Assembly (NCBI GenBank): GCA_003497545.1
Contig: DNNT01000187.1
Span: forward strand, 740 to 8,807
DNA length: 8,068 nt
Source: Arenimonas sp.
GTDB taxonomy: Bacteria > Pseudomonadota > Gammaproteobacteria > Xanthomonadales > Xanthomonadaceae
Reading direction: 5' to 3'
The position numbers and the translations under genes were made by a program. Below are positions 1 to 6,611 of this stretch, in pieces; the stretch's first letter is position 1, and each line of letters begins with the position of its first letter. The notes beneath the pieces are model-generated. The model was not told the origin of the DNA. It saw only the letters and a list, made by a program, of their open reading frames with translations, and did no database searches.

Positions 1-903
1 CTTGTACCAGGTCTCGTACATCTTGCGGCCGTAGATGCCGTGCAGCACCAGGCCCTTGAAGATCACCTTGTCCCAGTTGATGCCGGCGCCGTTGGGCAGG
101 ATGCCGAGCAGGGCGATCTTGCCGCCGTGGTACATGCAGTCGAGCATGTCGTTGAAGGCGTGCGGGTTGCCGCTCATCTCGAGGGCCACGTCGAAGCCCT
201 CCATGTGCAGGTCCTTCATCACTTCCTTGAGCGACTGCTTGGACACGTTCACCACGCGGGTGGCGCCCATTTCCGCGGCCAGCTTCAGGCGGTAGTCGTT
301 GACGTCGGTGACCACCACGTTGCGCGCGCCGATGTGCTTGCAGATGCCCGCGGCGATGATGCCGATCGGGCCGGCGCCGGTGATCAGCACGTCCTCGCCC
401 ACCACGTCGAATTCCAGCGCGCAGTGCGCGGCATTGCCGTAGGGGTCGAAGAACGCGGCCAGCTCGGACGGGATCGAATCCGGGATGGGCCAGAGGTTCG
501 AAGAGGGCATCACGATGTATTCGGCGAAGGCGCCGTGGCGGTTCACACCGATGCCGGTGGTGTTCGGGCACAGGTGCTGGCGCCCGGCGCGGCAGTTGCG
601 GCAGTGGCCGCAGACGATGTGGCCTTCGGCCGACACGCGGTCGCCGATGGCGTAGCCGGTGACGCCCGGGCCCATTTCGACGATGCGGCCGACGAACTCG
701 TGGCCGATGACCAGGCCGGGCTTGATGGTGCGCTGGCTCCACTCGTCCCACTTGTAGATGTGCAGGTCGGTGCCGCAGATGGCGGTTTTCTCGAGCTTGA
801 TCAGCACCTCGTTCGGGCCGGGCGAGGGCACCGGCACCTGTTCCATCCAGATGCCTTTTTCGGGGTTGCGCTTCACCAGCGCTTTCATCGTCTGCTGGGA
901 CAT
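1..903 (-). CDS. tdh: L-threonine 3-dehydrogenase (C-terminus beyond window edge)
   Basis: This zinc-dependent medium-chain dehydrogenase oxidises L-threonine with NAD+ to 2-amino-3-ketobutyrate, which Kbl normally splits to glycine and acetyl-CoA; it acts in the cytoplasm. Reading the minus strand from 903 gives 301 residues without a stop. The protein tracks the E. coli enzyme (341 aa, from memory) closely, so about 40 C-terminal residues are missing at the edge. Visible landmarks are the catalytic-zinc Cys43 in AICGTD and His68-Glu69 in GHEFVG, the structural-zinc cysteines 98, 101, 104 and 112, the Rossmann loop GAGPIG at 176-181, and VTDVN just after it. The ATG at 903 has a weak GGAA eight bases upstream. 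A second ATG at 888 matches the E. coli start but has no Shine-Dalgarno, so 903 is preferred. A perfect TATAAT lies 43 bases upstream. Whether kbl is adjacent cannot be seen. Family assignment is very secure. Confidence 0.96.
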   Translation of the reverse strand, partial: MSQQTMKALVKRNPEKGIWMEQVPVPSPGPNEVLIKLEKTAICGTDLHIYKWDEWSQRTIKPGLVIGHEFVGRIVEMGPGVTGYAIGDRVSAEGHIVCGHCRNCRAGRQHLCPNTTGIGVNRHGAFAEYIVMPSSNLWPIPDSIPSELAAFFDPYGNAAHCALEFDVVGEDVLITGAGPIGIIAAGICKHIGARNVVVTDVNDYRLKLAAEMGATRVVNVSKQSLKEVMKDLHMEGFDVALEMSGNPHAFNDMLDCMYHGGKIALLGILPNGAGINWDKVIFKGLVLHGIYGRKMYETWYK

Positions 904-945
904 CGTCGAGTTCCACGCTGGCCCGGACGGGCCGTGAGGGCCGGA

Positions 946-951
946 ATTATA
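946..951 (-). promoter_or_regulatory. Probable -10 box of tdh promoter
   Basis: The minus strand reads GGCGGGTATAATTCC, a perfect TATAAT in GC-rich surroundings, between the stop of the barrel gene and the tdh start. It would give a leader of roughly 35-40 nt. No good -35 hexamer is seen at 16-18 bp, so the promoter may depend on an activator or use the upstream GGG context. The box suggests tdh is not only read through from the upstream gene 78 nt away. Confidence 0.55.
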
Positions 952-981
952 CCCGCCAGCCGTGAACCGGCCGGGAAAACC

Positions 982-2124
982 TCAGGGCAGTTCCACCCGC
1001 CAGCCCAGGGCCAGCACCCGTTCCTGCAGGAAGTCGTGGCCGATGCGCTGGCGCAGTTCGACGAAGCCCGAATGCCCGCCCGTGAAGACGAACACCGCGC
1101 CCAGGCCCGCCTCGCCCCAGCTGTCGTCGGCGTCGTCGGTGTCGAAGCGGATGGGCGTGGCGTTACCGTCGTTCACGAAGGTCACGGCCAGCGGCCGCGC
1201 CGGGTTGGCGAATTCGCGCCGCCAGCCCAGCCGCAGCATCGGCTGCCACACGCCCCAGGACGCCGACACGTTGCGCGCCAGCGCCGCGTCGAGCCGGCCG
1301 CGGCGGCTGGTGATGGCCCGCCCCGGCACGAACAGCGCCAGGCCCGAGCCGCCGGTTTCGGCGTAGGGGTCGATTTCGGTGCGCTGCCAGTCCACGCCGG
1401 CGCCCAGCTGCCATTCCCAGGCGCCAGCGGGCAGGGACCAGGTGAGGCCGGCACCGGCCAGGCGGCGGTCGGCGTCGGTGCTGGCGTTGGCCACGGCGTC
1501 CACGCTGACGCCGCTGAGCAGGGTGAAGTTGATGGCGCGGCGCACCCGGTAGTCGCCGCGCAGACTGCCCGCGTAGGCGTCGAGCGACAGGCTGTCGGCC
1601 AGGTTCCAGCCCGCCAGCGCCATCACCCCGGTGAAGCGGGTGCGCAGGCTGCCGTCGGAGCGCAGGAAGTCGAGTTCGTCGCGCACGTGGTTCGCCACCA
1701 GGCCCAGGCGCCAGCGCGCCGAGGGCGCCCAGTCCACGCCGGCCAGCAGGGCGCCGGTGTCGCCGTCGAAAGGCGCCTCGTTGGTGCCGTCGCGGCGCTT
1801 GAGCCGGCCCAGGTCGGCGCTGGCGAAGGCCGACCAGCCGGCGCCCAGGTCGGTGCGCAGTTCGGTGTCGGCCGGGGCGCCGTCGCGGGTGGCCGCGCGG
1901 CCCTGGCCCGGGATCTCGCCCAGGAAGTTGCCGCCGGCCGCGCGCTCGCGGCTGTTGGGGCCGCCGGCGAATATTTCGGCGCAGCGGCTGGCCAGCGGGC
2001 TGCCGGGCGCGGCGCCGGCGCACAGGGCGTTCCACAGGTTGGCCAGGGCCTCGTCGGGCGACTGCGCCCGCGCCGGGCCGGCCAACGCGGCCAGCAGGCC
2101 GCCCACGAGCAGCAGTGCACGCAT
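982..2124 (-). CDS. Autotransporter-type outer-membrane beta-barrel protein with almost no passenger
   Basis: The predicted protein is 380 aa. Residues 1-20 form a signal peptide (MRALLL, a hydrophobic core, cleavage after ARA20). Residues 21-90 are a short periplasmic or linker segment with two cysteines (Cys35, Cys48) that could form a disulfide. From about residue 90 to the end, alternating amphipathic strands with Gly-Trp and Arg/Asp-rich turns resemble the autotransporter beta-domain (Pfam PF03797), most clearly the stretch from PMLRLGWRREF (296-305) to the last strand. The end, LGWRVELP, keeps a G-x-x-hydrophobic-x-hydrophobic barrel-assembly pattern, but Leu-Pro replaces the usual final aromatic. 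Such a protein would sit in the outer membrane; without a recognisable passenger its function is unknown. The start at 2124 is chosen for the signal peptide and a GAGGGGG Shine-Dalgarno 5-6 bases upstream. An in-frame extension to 2463 would overlap the divergent peptidase gene and lacks a signal peptide at its N-terminus. Barrel family likely; role unassigned. Confidence 0.85.
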   Translation of the reverse strand: MRALLLVGGLLAALAGPARAQSPDEALANLWNALCAGAAPGSPLASRCAEIFAGGPNSRERAAGGNFLGEIPGQGRAATRDGAPADTELRTDLGAGWSAFASADLGRLKRRDGTNEAPFDGDTGALLAGVDWAPSARWRLGLVANHVRDELDFLRSDGSLRTRFTGVMALAGWNLADSLSLDAYAGSLRGDYRVRRAINFTLLSGVSVDAVANASTDADRRLAGAGLTWSLPAGAWEWQLGAGVDWQRTEIDPYAETGGSGLALFVPGRAITSRRGRLDAALARNVSASWGVWQPMLRLGWRREFANPARPLAVTFVNDGNATPIRFDTDDADDSWGEAGLGAVFVFTGGHSGFVELRQRIGHDFLQERVLALGWRVELP

Positions 2125-2154
2125 AAGTCCCCCTCGTTTGTCCCCTGTCGAAAG

Positions 2155-2160
2155 TCTATA
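2155..2160 (-). promoter_or_regulatory. Candidate -10 box of barrel-protein gene
   Basis: The minus strand reads GCGGGTATAGACTTTC about 30 bases before the ATG at 2124. TATAGA matches the -10 consensus at four of six positions, and the preceding GCGGGTATA is identical to the nine bases at the tdh -10. No convincing -35 is visible. Confidence 0.35.
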
Positions 2161-2163
2161 CCC

Positions 2164-2173
2164 GCGTGCACGC
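2164..2173. promoter_or_regulatory. 10-bp perfect palindrome in divergent intergenic region (possible operator)
   Basis: GCGTGCACGC is its own reverse complement. It lies in the 106-nt region between the divergent barrel and S46 genes, three bases upstream of the candidate minus-strand -10 and about 20 bases before the candidate plus-strand -10. The position suits a regulator of both genes, but a 10-bp palindrome in 70% GC DNA can occur by chance. The regulator is unknown. Confidence 0.25.
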
Positions 2174-2190
2174 CCCGCAAGCGCCACCGC

Positions 2191-2199
2191 TGCTAGGCT
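2191..2199 (+). promoter_or_regulatory. Candidate extended -10 of S46 peptidase promoter
   Basis: The sequence TGCTAGGCT fits an extended -10 (TG-n-TAnnnT) and would place the transcription start about 25 bases before the ATG at 2231. No matching -35 is seen, which an extended -10 can tolerate. Weak evidence, by motif and position only. Confidence 0.3.
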
Positions 2200-2230
2200 T
2201 GGGAATTCGACAAAACACGAGGTCCCGCCG

Positions 2231-4363
2231 ATGCGTCTTGCCGTCCTAGCCGTCGCCCTGTCCCTCTCTTTCGCCGCGCAGGCCAAGGAGGGCATGTGGG
2301 TTCCGCAGCAGTTGCCCGAGATCGCCGGCCCGCTCAAGCAGGCGGGCCTGGAGCTGCCGCCGGAGCAGCTCGCCAACCTCACCGGCGACCCGATGGGCGC
2401 CGTGGTCGCGCTGGGCGGCTGCACCGCGAGCTTCGTGTCGCCGCAGGGCCTGGTGGTTACCAACCACCACTGCGCCTACGGTGCGATCCAGCTGAATTCG
2501 ACCGCCGAGAAGAACCTGATCAAGGACGGCTTCAACGCCGCCACGCTCGCCGATGAAGTCTCCGCCGGCCCGAACGCCCGCGTGTACGTGATGGACCGCA
2601 TCACCGACGTCACCGACAAGATGCAGGCCGCCGCCGGCGACACCGCCGGCCTGGCCCGCCAGCAGGCGCTGGAAGCGGCGCAGAAGGCGCTGATCGCCGA
2701 GTGCGAATCGGAAGCCGGCTACCGCTGCACCCTGTACAGCTTCTTCAGTGGCCAGACCTGGCGCCTGTTCCGCCAGATCGAGATCAAGGACGTGCGCCTG
2801 GTCTACGCGCCCCCGGGCAGCATCGGCAACTATGGCGGCGAAGTGGACAACTGGATGTGGCCGCGCCACACCGGCGACTTCTCGTTCTACCGCGCCTACG
2901 TCGGCAAGGACGGCAAGCCGGCCGCGTATTCGGAAGACAACGTGCCGTTCAAGCCCACGCAGTACCTGCGCCTGGCCAAGGACGGCGTGGAAGCCGGCGA
3001 TTTCGTGATGGTGGCCGGCTACCCCGGCACGACCAACCGCTACGCGCTGTTCGACGAATTCCAGGCCGTGTCCACCTGGCAGTACCCGGTGGTGGGCCAG
3101 CACCTGAAGAACCTGGTGGCGCTGGTGGAAGCGGCCGGCAAGGGCAATGCCGACCTGGCGGTGAAGTACGCCAACACCATCCGCGGCTGGCAGAACGCCA
3201 TGAAGAACTGGGATGGCCAGCTCGAGGGCTTCGCCCGCATCGACGCCTCGGCCACCAAGCGCGCCGAGGAAGAGGCCGTGCTGGCCTGGTTGCGCGCCCA
3301 GGGCAAGCAGGGCGAAGCCGGCCTGGCCGCGCACGCCCGCCTGGTGCAGTTGGCCGCCGAGGCCCGCGCCACCCGTGAGCGCGACCTGGTCGTCGGCCAG
3401 ATCGCCAACACCGGCCTGCTGGGCAACCTGCGCATGCTGCACCGCCTGGCCATCGAATCGGCCAAGCCCGACGCCGAGCGCGCCCCGGGTTACCAGCAGC
3501 GCGACCTGCCGGGCATCCAGGGCGCCATCCAGCAGCTCGACCGCCGCTATGTCCCGGAGATGGAAAAGCAGCTGCTGGCCTACTGGCTGCGCGAGTACCT
3601 GAAGCTGCCCGCCAACCAGCGCGTGGCCGCCATCGACGCCTGGCTGGGCGGCAACGACGAGGCCGCCATCACCCGCGCCCTCGACGCCACCTACGCCGGC
3701 ACCACGCTGGCCGGCACCGACGCCCGCATGGCCCTGATGCAGGCCGACCTGGCCGCCGTCGAGGCCCACGCCGACCCGCTGCTGAAGCTGGCCGTGTCGC
3801 TGGCCCCGGTGCTCAAGGAGATCGAGGACGCGGGCAAGGCGCGCACCGGCGACCAGAGCCTGCACCGCCCGGTCTACCTGGCCGCCGTGCAGTCCTACAA
3901 GCGCAGCCAGGGCCAGGGCGTGTACCCGGACGCCAACCTCAGCCTGCGCATCACCTACGGCAACGTGATGGGCTATTCGCCGAAGGACGGCGTGGCCTAC
4001 ACCCCGTTCACCTCGCTTGACGGCCTTGCCGCCAAGGCCACCGGCGTGGAGCCGTTCGACGCGCCGAAGAACCAGCTCGACGCCATCGCCGCGATGTCGG
4101 CGCAGCAGAAGGCCGCCGTGCCGGTGAACTTCCTGTCCGACCTCGACATCACCGGCGGCAATTCCGGTTCGCCCGTGCTCAACGGCAAGGGCGAGCTGGT
4201 GGGCCTGGCCTTCGACGGCAACTGGGAGTCGGTGAGCTCGAACTGGGTGTTCGACCCCACCATGACCCGCATGATCTCGGTGGACCACCGCTACATGGTC
4301 TGGATCATGGACAAGGTGTTCCCGGCGCCGAACCTGCTCGAGGAAATGGGCGTCGCCCGCTGA
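2231..4363 (+). CDS. Periplasmic S46 family dipeptidyl-peptidase, DPP7-type
   Basis: This serine exopeptidase removes dipeptides from the N-terminus of peptides in the periplasm, feeding peptide use as an amino-acid source. The 710-aa product has the usual family length. Residues 1-18 are a signal peptide with cleavage after AQA18. The chymotrypsin-like triad is visible: His80 in TNHHC, Asp216 in HTGDF and Ser645 in GGNSGSP. Asn207-Trp208 in VDNW are the conserved residues that hold the substrate N-terminus in characterised S46 enzymes. The helical insert of the family spans roughly residues 280-570. The position 18 residues after the catalytic Ser is Gly663 (FDGNW). In P. gingivalis DPP11 the equivalent residue is Arg673, which sets Asp/Glu preference, whereas DPP7 has Gly, so a broad or hydrophobic P1 preference is inferred. 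The start at 2231 has GAGG eight bases upstream; a reading frame extending back to 1631 is antisense to the barrel gene and would bury the signal peptide. A strong terminator follows. Family assignment is secure, specificity inferred. Confidence 0.96.
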   Translation: MRLAVLAVALSLSFAAQAKEGMWVPQQLPEIAGPLKQAGLELPPEQLANLTGDPMGAVVALGGCTASFVSPQGLVVTNHHCAYGAIQLNSTAEKNLIKDGFNAATLADEVSAGPNARVYVMDRITDVTDKMQAAAGDTAGLARQQALEAAQKALIAECESEAGYRCTLYSFFSGQTWRLFRQIEIKDVRLVYAPPGSIGNYGGEVDNWMWPRHTGDFSFYRAYVGKDGKPAAYSEDNVPFKPTQYLRLAKDGVEAGDFVMVAGYPGTTNRYALFDEFQAVSTWQYPVVGQHLKNLVALVEAAGKGNADLAVKYANTIRGWQNAMKNWDGQLEGFARIDASATKRAEEEAVLAWLRAQGKQGEAGLAAHARLVQLAAEARATRERDLVVGQIANTGLLGNLRMLHRLAIESAKPDAERAPGYQQRDLPGIQGAIQQLDRRYVPEMEKQLLAYWLREYLKLPANQRVAAIDAWLGGNDEAAITRALDATYAGTTLAGTDARMALMQADLAAVEAHADPLLKLAVSLAPVLKEIEDAGKARTGDQSLHRPVYLAAVQSYKRSQGQGVYPDANLSLRITYGNVMGYSPKDGVAYTPFTSLDGLAAKATGVEPFDAPKNQLDAIAAMSAQQKAAVPVNFLSDLDITGGNSGSPVLNGKGELVGLAFDGNWESVSSNWVFDPTMTRMISVDHRYMVWIMDKVFPAPNLLEEMGVAR

Positions 4364-4384
4364 CGGCGGGGCAGGCGTTCCACG

Positions 4385-4416
4385 CGACGGCCGGGACCTC
4401 CCGGCCGTCGTTGTTT
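4385..4416 (+). terminator. Rho-independent terminator of S46 peptidase gene
   Basis: A perfect 12-bp inverted repeat, 4385-4396 against 4399-4410 (CGACGGCCGGGA / TCCCGGCCGTCG), is followed at once by TTGTTT. The inner A-T pair probably opens to give an 11-bp stem with a 4-nt loop. It begins 22 nt after the peptidase stop codon and ends 39 nt before the next start, so it separates two transcription units. Confidence 0.87.
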
Positions 4417-4422
4417 CCGGGG

Positions 4423-4428
4423 TACATT
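4423..4428 (+). promoter_or_regulatory. Weak candidate -10 for nuclease/DUF2189 operon
   Basis: GGGGTACATTGA follows the terminator and precedes the ATG at 4455 by about 26 bases. TACATT matches the -10 consensus at four of six positions and shares the GGGTA context of the tdh and barrel -10 candidates. The -35 would fall inside the terminator stem and is not recognisable. A promoter is expected here because of the terminator, but this exact site is uncertain. Confidence 0.3.
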
Positions 4429-4454
4429 GATGGGGGATCCTCACCGGAGAACCC

Positions 4455-5840
4455 ATGAAAGTCCGATTCCACGGCGCCGCCGGCGAAGTGACCGGCTCTT
4501 GCCACGAAGTCGAGGCCGCCGGCCACCGGCTGCTGCTCGACTGCGGCATGATCCAGGGCAGCATCGAGGACGAGCACCGCAACTTCGAACCTTTCCCCTT
4601 CGACATCGAAGGCCTGTCGGCGGTGGTGCTCAGCCACGCCCACATCGACCATTGCGGCCGGCTGCCGGTGCTGGTGGCGCGCGGCTACAAGGGCCCGATC
4701 TGGACCCACGTGGCCACCGCCGACCTGCTCAGGATCATGCTCGAGGACGCCGCCTCGCTGGCCGAGATGGACGCCGAGCGCGACAACAAGTACCGCCGCG
4801 AGGGCCACGCCCACCACAAGCCGCTGTTCACCCGCGCCGACGTGGGCAAGGTGCTGAAGCTGGTGCGGCCCGTCGGCTACGGCAAGCCCACGGAAATCCT
4901 GCCCGGCGTCACCGTGACGCTGCGCGACGCCGGCCACATCCTCGGTTCGGCCAGCGTGGAGCTGCGCGCGAAGGAAGGCGAACGCGAGCGCGTGCTGGTG
5001 TTCTCCGGCGACCTCGGCCCCAAGGGCACGCCCATCCTGCGCGACGCCCAGCCGGTGCCGCACGCCGACCTGCTGCTGCTCGAATCCACCTACGGCGGCC
5101 GCGCCCACCGCGACCGCGAGGCCACGTTGGTGGAAATCGCCGAAGTGCTCGACAGCGCCTGGTCCGCTGGCGGCAACGTATTGATCCCGGCCTTCGCCGT
5201 GGGTCGCAGCCAGGAGCTGCTGTACTGGTTCGCGCGGCACTGGGACGACTGGCAGATGTCGCGCTGGAAGATCTTCCTCGACAGCCCCATGGCCACCAAG
5301 GTGGTGGAGGTTTACGACGGGCACGAATCGCTGTTCGACGAGGACGCGCAGGAAGTGTGGCGCGGCCGGCCGCATCCGTTCCGCCTGCCGAACCTGAACT
5401 TCACCGCCGAAACCGAAGAGTCGATGGCCATCAACCGGCACAAGGGCGGCGCGATCATCATCGCCGGCTCGGGCATGTGCAACGGCGGCCGCATCCGCCA
5501 CCACCTGCGCCAGAACCTGGGTCGTCGCGAGGCACACGTGATGTTCGTGGGCTACCAGGCGCAGGGCACGCTGGGCCGCCGGCTGGTGGATGGCGCGCGC
5601 GAAGTGAAGATGTTCGGCGAGGTCATCCACGTGAGGGCGCAGCTGCACACCGTGGGCGGCCTGTCGGCGCACGCCGACCAGCCCGGCCTGGTGGACTGGT
5701 ACAAACAGATCCCCAACCGCCCGCCGGTGGTGGTGGTGCACGGCGAGGACGACGCCCGCGAGGCCCTGGCCAAGGTGATGCGCGCCGACCTGCAGGCCGA
5801 GGTGATGCTGTCGCGGCCGGGCATGGAAGTGGAGGTCTGA
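4455..5840 (+). CDS. Beta-CASP metallo-beta-lactamase-fold ribonuclease (CPSF/YSH1-like)
   Basis: The 461-aa protein has the full motif set of a beta-CASP RNA nuclease, a two-zinc enzyme that cuts RNA in the cytoplasm. Visible residues are the zinc-binding HAHIDH (61-66), His161 in GHILGS, Asp186 in SGDLG, motif A Glu210 in ESTYG, motif B His349/His350 in GRIRHHL, and motif C His406 in LSAHAD. The beta-CASP insert lies roughly at 210-380 and the RMMBL-type C-terminal segment from about 385. No KH domains are present, as in the Thermus TTHA0252 type rather than archaeal aCPSF1. A charged His-rich stretch (about 95-130) sits between motifs 2 and 3. The start at 4455 has GGAGA five to six bases upstream. 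The gene follows a terminator and has a GGAGGT Shine-Dalgarno for the next gene in its last codons, so the two form an operon. The RNA target is unknown; some relatives are annotated only as MBL-fold hydrolases. Confidence 0.93.
   Translation: MKVRFHGAAGEVTGSCHEVEAAGHRLLLDCGMIQGSIEDEHRNFEPFPFDIEGLSAVVLSHAHIDHCGRLPVLVARGYKGPIWTHVATADLLRIMLEDAASLAEMDAERDNKYRREGHAHHKPLFTRADVGKVLKLVRPVGYGKPTEILPGVTVTLRDAGHILGSASVELRAKEGERERVLVFSGDLGPKGTPILRDAQPVPHADLLLLESTYGGRAHRDREATLVEIAEVLDSAWSAGGNVLIPAFAVGRSQELLYWFARHWDDWQMSRWKIFLDSPMATKVVEVYDGHESLFDEDAQEVWRGRPHPFRLPNLNFTAETEESMAINRHKGGAIIIAGSGMCNGGRIRHHLRQNLGRREAHVMFVGYQAQGTLGRRLVDGAREVKMFGEVIHVRAQLHTVGGLSAHADQPGLVDWYKQIPNRPPVVVVHGEDDAREALAKVMRADLQAEVMLSRPGMEVEV
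5831..5836 (+). promoter_or_regulatory. Consensus Shine-Dalgarno for DUF2189 gene inside nuclease end
   Basis: GGAGGT lies within the last codons of the nuclease gene, just before its TGA, with an 8-nt spacer to the ATG at 5845. This fixes the start of the downstream gene and indicates that ribosomes finishing the nuclease can restart on it. Confidence 0.75.
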
Positions 5841-5844
5841 GCCC

Positions 5845-6600
5845 ATGCAGGAGGCCGAGCGCCCGTTCGCGGTGCCCTGCGCCACGCTCGATGCGGGGGC
5901 GCCGCTGCGCTGGCTGCGGGCCGGCTGGCGCGATTTCCGGCGGGCGCCGGGGCTGAGCCTGCTGTTCGGCGGCGTGGTGCTGCTGGTGAGCGTGGCGGTG
6001 TCGGCGCTGGCCTGGTCGCTGGGGCGGTTCGCGCTGCTGGCGGCGCTGCTGTCGGGCTTCGTGTTCGTGGCGCCGCTGATCGCCGTGGGACTCTATTGCG
6101 TCAGCCGCGAACTGGAGGCGGGCCGCCGACCCGAGCTGCGCGATTCCTTCGTGCTGGCGCGGCGCGTGGCGGGGCAGGCCGGCGTGTTCGCGCTGGCGCA
6201 GCTGGTGGTGCTGATGCTGTGGTCGCGCGCCGGCATGATGGTGAACGCGCTGGTGCCGGTGGAAAACAACGACCTGCTCACCTGGGTCGAATTCCTGCTG
6301 ATCGGCTCGGCCGCGGGCTCGGTGTTCGCGGCCTTCACGTTCGCCACGGCGGCGTTTTCGCTGCCCATGATCGCCGACCGCGACGTGGACATGGTGACCG
6401 CCGGCGTGTCCAGCGTGAACGCCGTGCTGCGCAACAAGGGCGTGATGCTGCTGTGGGCCGCGCTGATCGCGCTGCTGACGGCGGTGGGGTTCCTGACCGC
6501 CTACCTCGGCCTGGTGGTGGTGATGCCCTGGCTGGCGTATTCGGCTTGGCACGCCTATCGCGAAACGCTGGACGCCACGGCCTGGCCGCGGCTGGACTGA
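5845..6600 (+). CDS. DUF2189 family multi-pass inner-membrane protein
   Basis: The 251-aa product begins with a soluble N-terminus. Around residues 20-36 it has the pattern typical of DUF2189 proteins (PLRWLRAGWRDFRRAP), then about six predicted membrane segments near 38-59, 62-86, 111-133, 150-172, 199-221 and 222-235. Two more polar loops lie at about 87-110 and 174-198, the latter with SLPMIADRDVDM, and each is followed by a membrane pair, giving an impression of internal duplication. No catalytic motif is seen and the molecular function of DUF2189 is unknown. The start is fixed by a consensus Shine-Dalgarno in the end of the nuclease gene, four bases after its stop, so the two are probably translationally coupled. 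The stop lies nine bases from the stop of the convergent gene. Family call is from memory of the N-terminal pattern and topology. Confidence 0.88.
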   Translation: MQEAERPFAVPCATLDAGAPLRWLRAGWRDFRRAPGLSLLFGGVVLLVSVAVSALAWSLGRFALLAALLSGFVFVAPLIAVGLYCVSRELEAGRRPELRDSFVLARRVAGQAGVFALAQLVVLMLWSRAGMMVNALVPVENNDLLTWVEFLLIGSAAGSVFAAFTFATAAFSLPMIADRDVDMVTAGVSSVNAVLRNKGVMLLWAALIALLTAVGFLTAYLGLVVVMPWLAYSAWHAYRETLDATAWPRLD

Positions 6601-6611
6601 GGCCGGGCGTC
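6571..6611. terminator. Hairpin spanning convergent stop codons (possible bidirectional terminator)
   Basis: Bases 6571-6582 (GACGCCACGGCC) pair with 6601-6611 (GGCCGGGCGTC) over 11 base pairs, with one bulged A at 6577 and an 18-nt loop. The structure covers the TGA of the DUF2189 gene and reaches into the stop of the convergent small gene. No U-tract follows on the plus strand and only a weak one (GTTTC) on the minus strand, so it is not a standard intrinsic terminator. It may instead protect 3' ends or act together with transcript collision. Confidence 0.4.

Noticed and set aside
920..933. GGCCCG-GA-CGGGCC hairpin in the tdh leader
   Set aside because: It is a 6-bp stem with too small a loop and no alternative pairing or T-tract; common by chance at this GC, so not called as a riboswitch or attenuator.
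40..2196. 718-codon open frame on the plus strand
   Set aside because: It is antisense to both tdh and the barrel gene, has low-complexity Ala/Gly/Val/His/Arg content, and follows from G/C at third codon positions of the true genes.
1631..2230. In-frame 200-codon N-terminal extension of the S46 peptidase
   Set aside because: It lies antisense to the barrel gene, and the ATG at 2231 has a Shine-Dalgarno and a clean signal peptide that would otherwise be internal.
2125..2463. In-frame upstream extension of the barrel protein
   Set aside because: It overlaps the S46 gene antisense and displaces the signal peptide; the ATG at 2124 has a strong GAGGGGG ribosome site.
2246..4645. 799-codon frame on the minus strand
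   Set aside because: It is the antisense shadow of the S46 gene and nuclease start, with Gly/Val/His/Leu-rich unstructured composition and no motif.
4305..5885. 526-codon frame on the minus strand opposite the nuclease
   Set aside because: It is the complement of a gene with all beta-CASP catalytic motifs; its own translation has no recognisable domain.
5623..6552. 309-codon minus-strand frame with Gln/His/Arg-rich sequence
   Set aside because: It is antisense to the DUF2189 gene; the His/Gln richness is what reversed GC-rich Leu/Val codons give.
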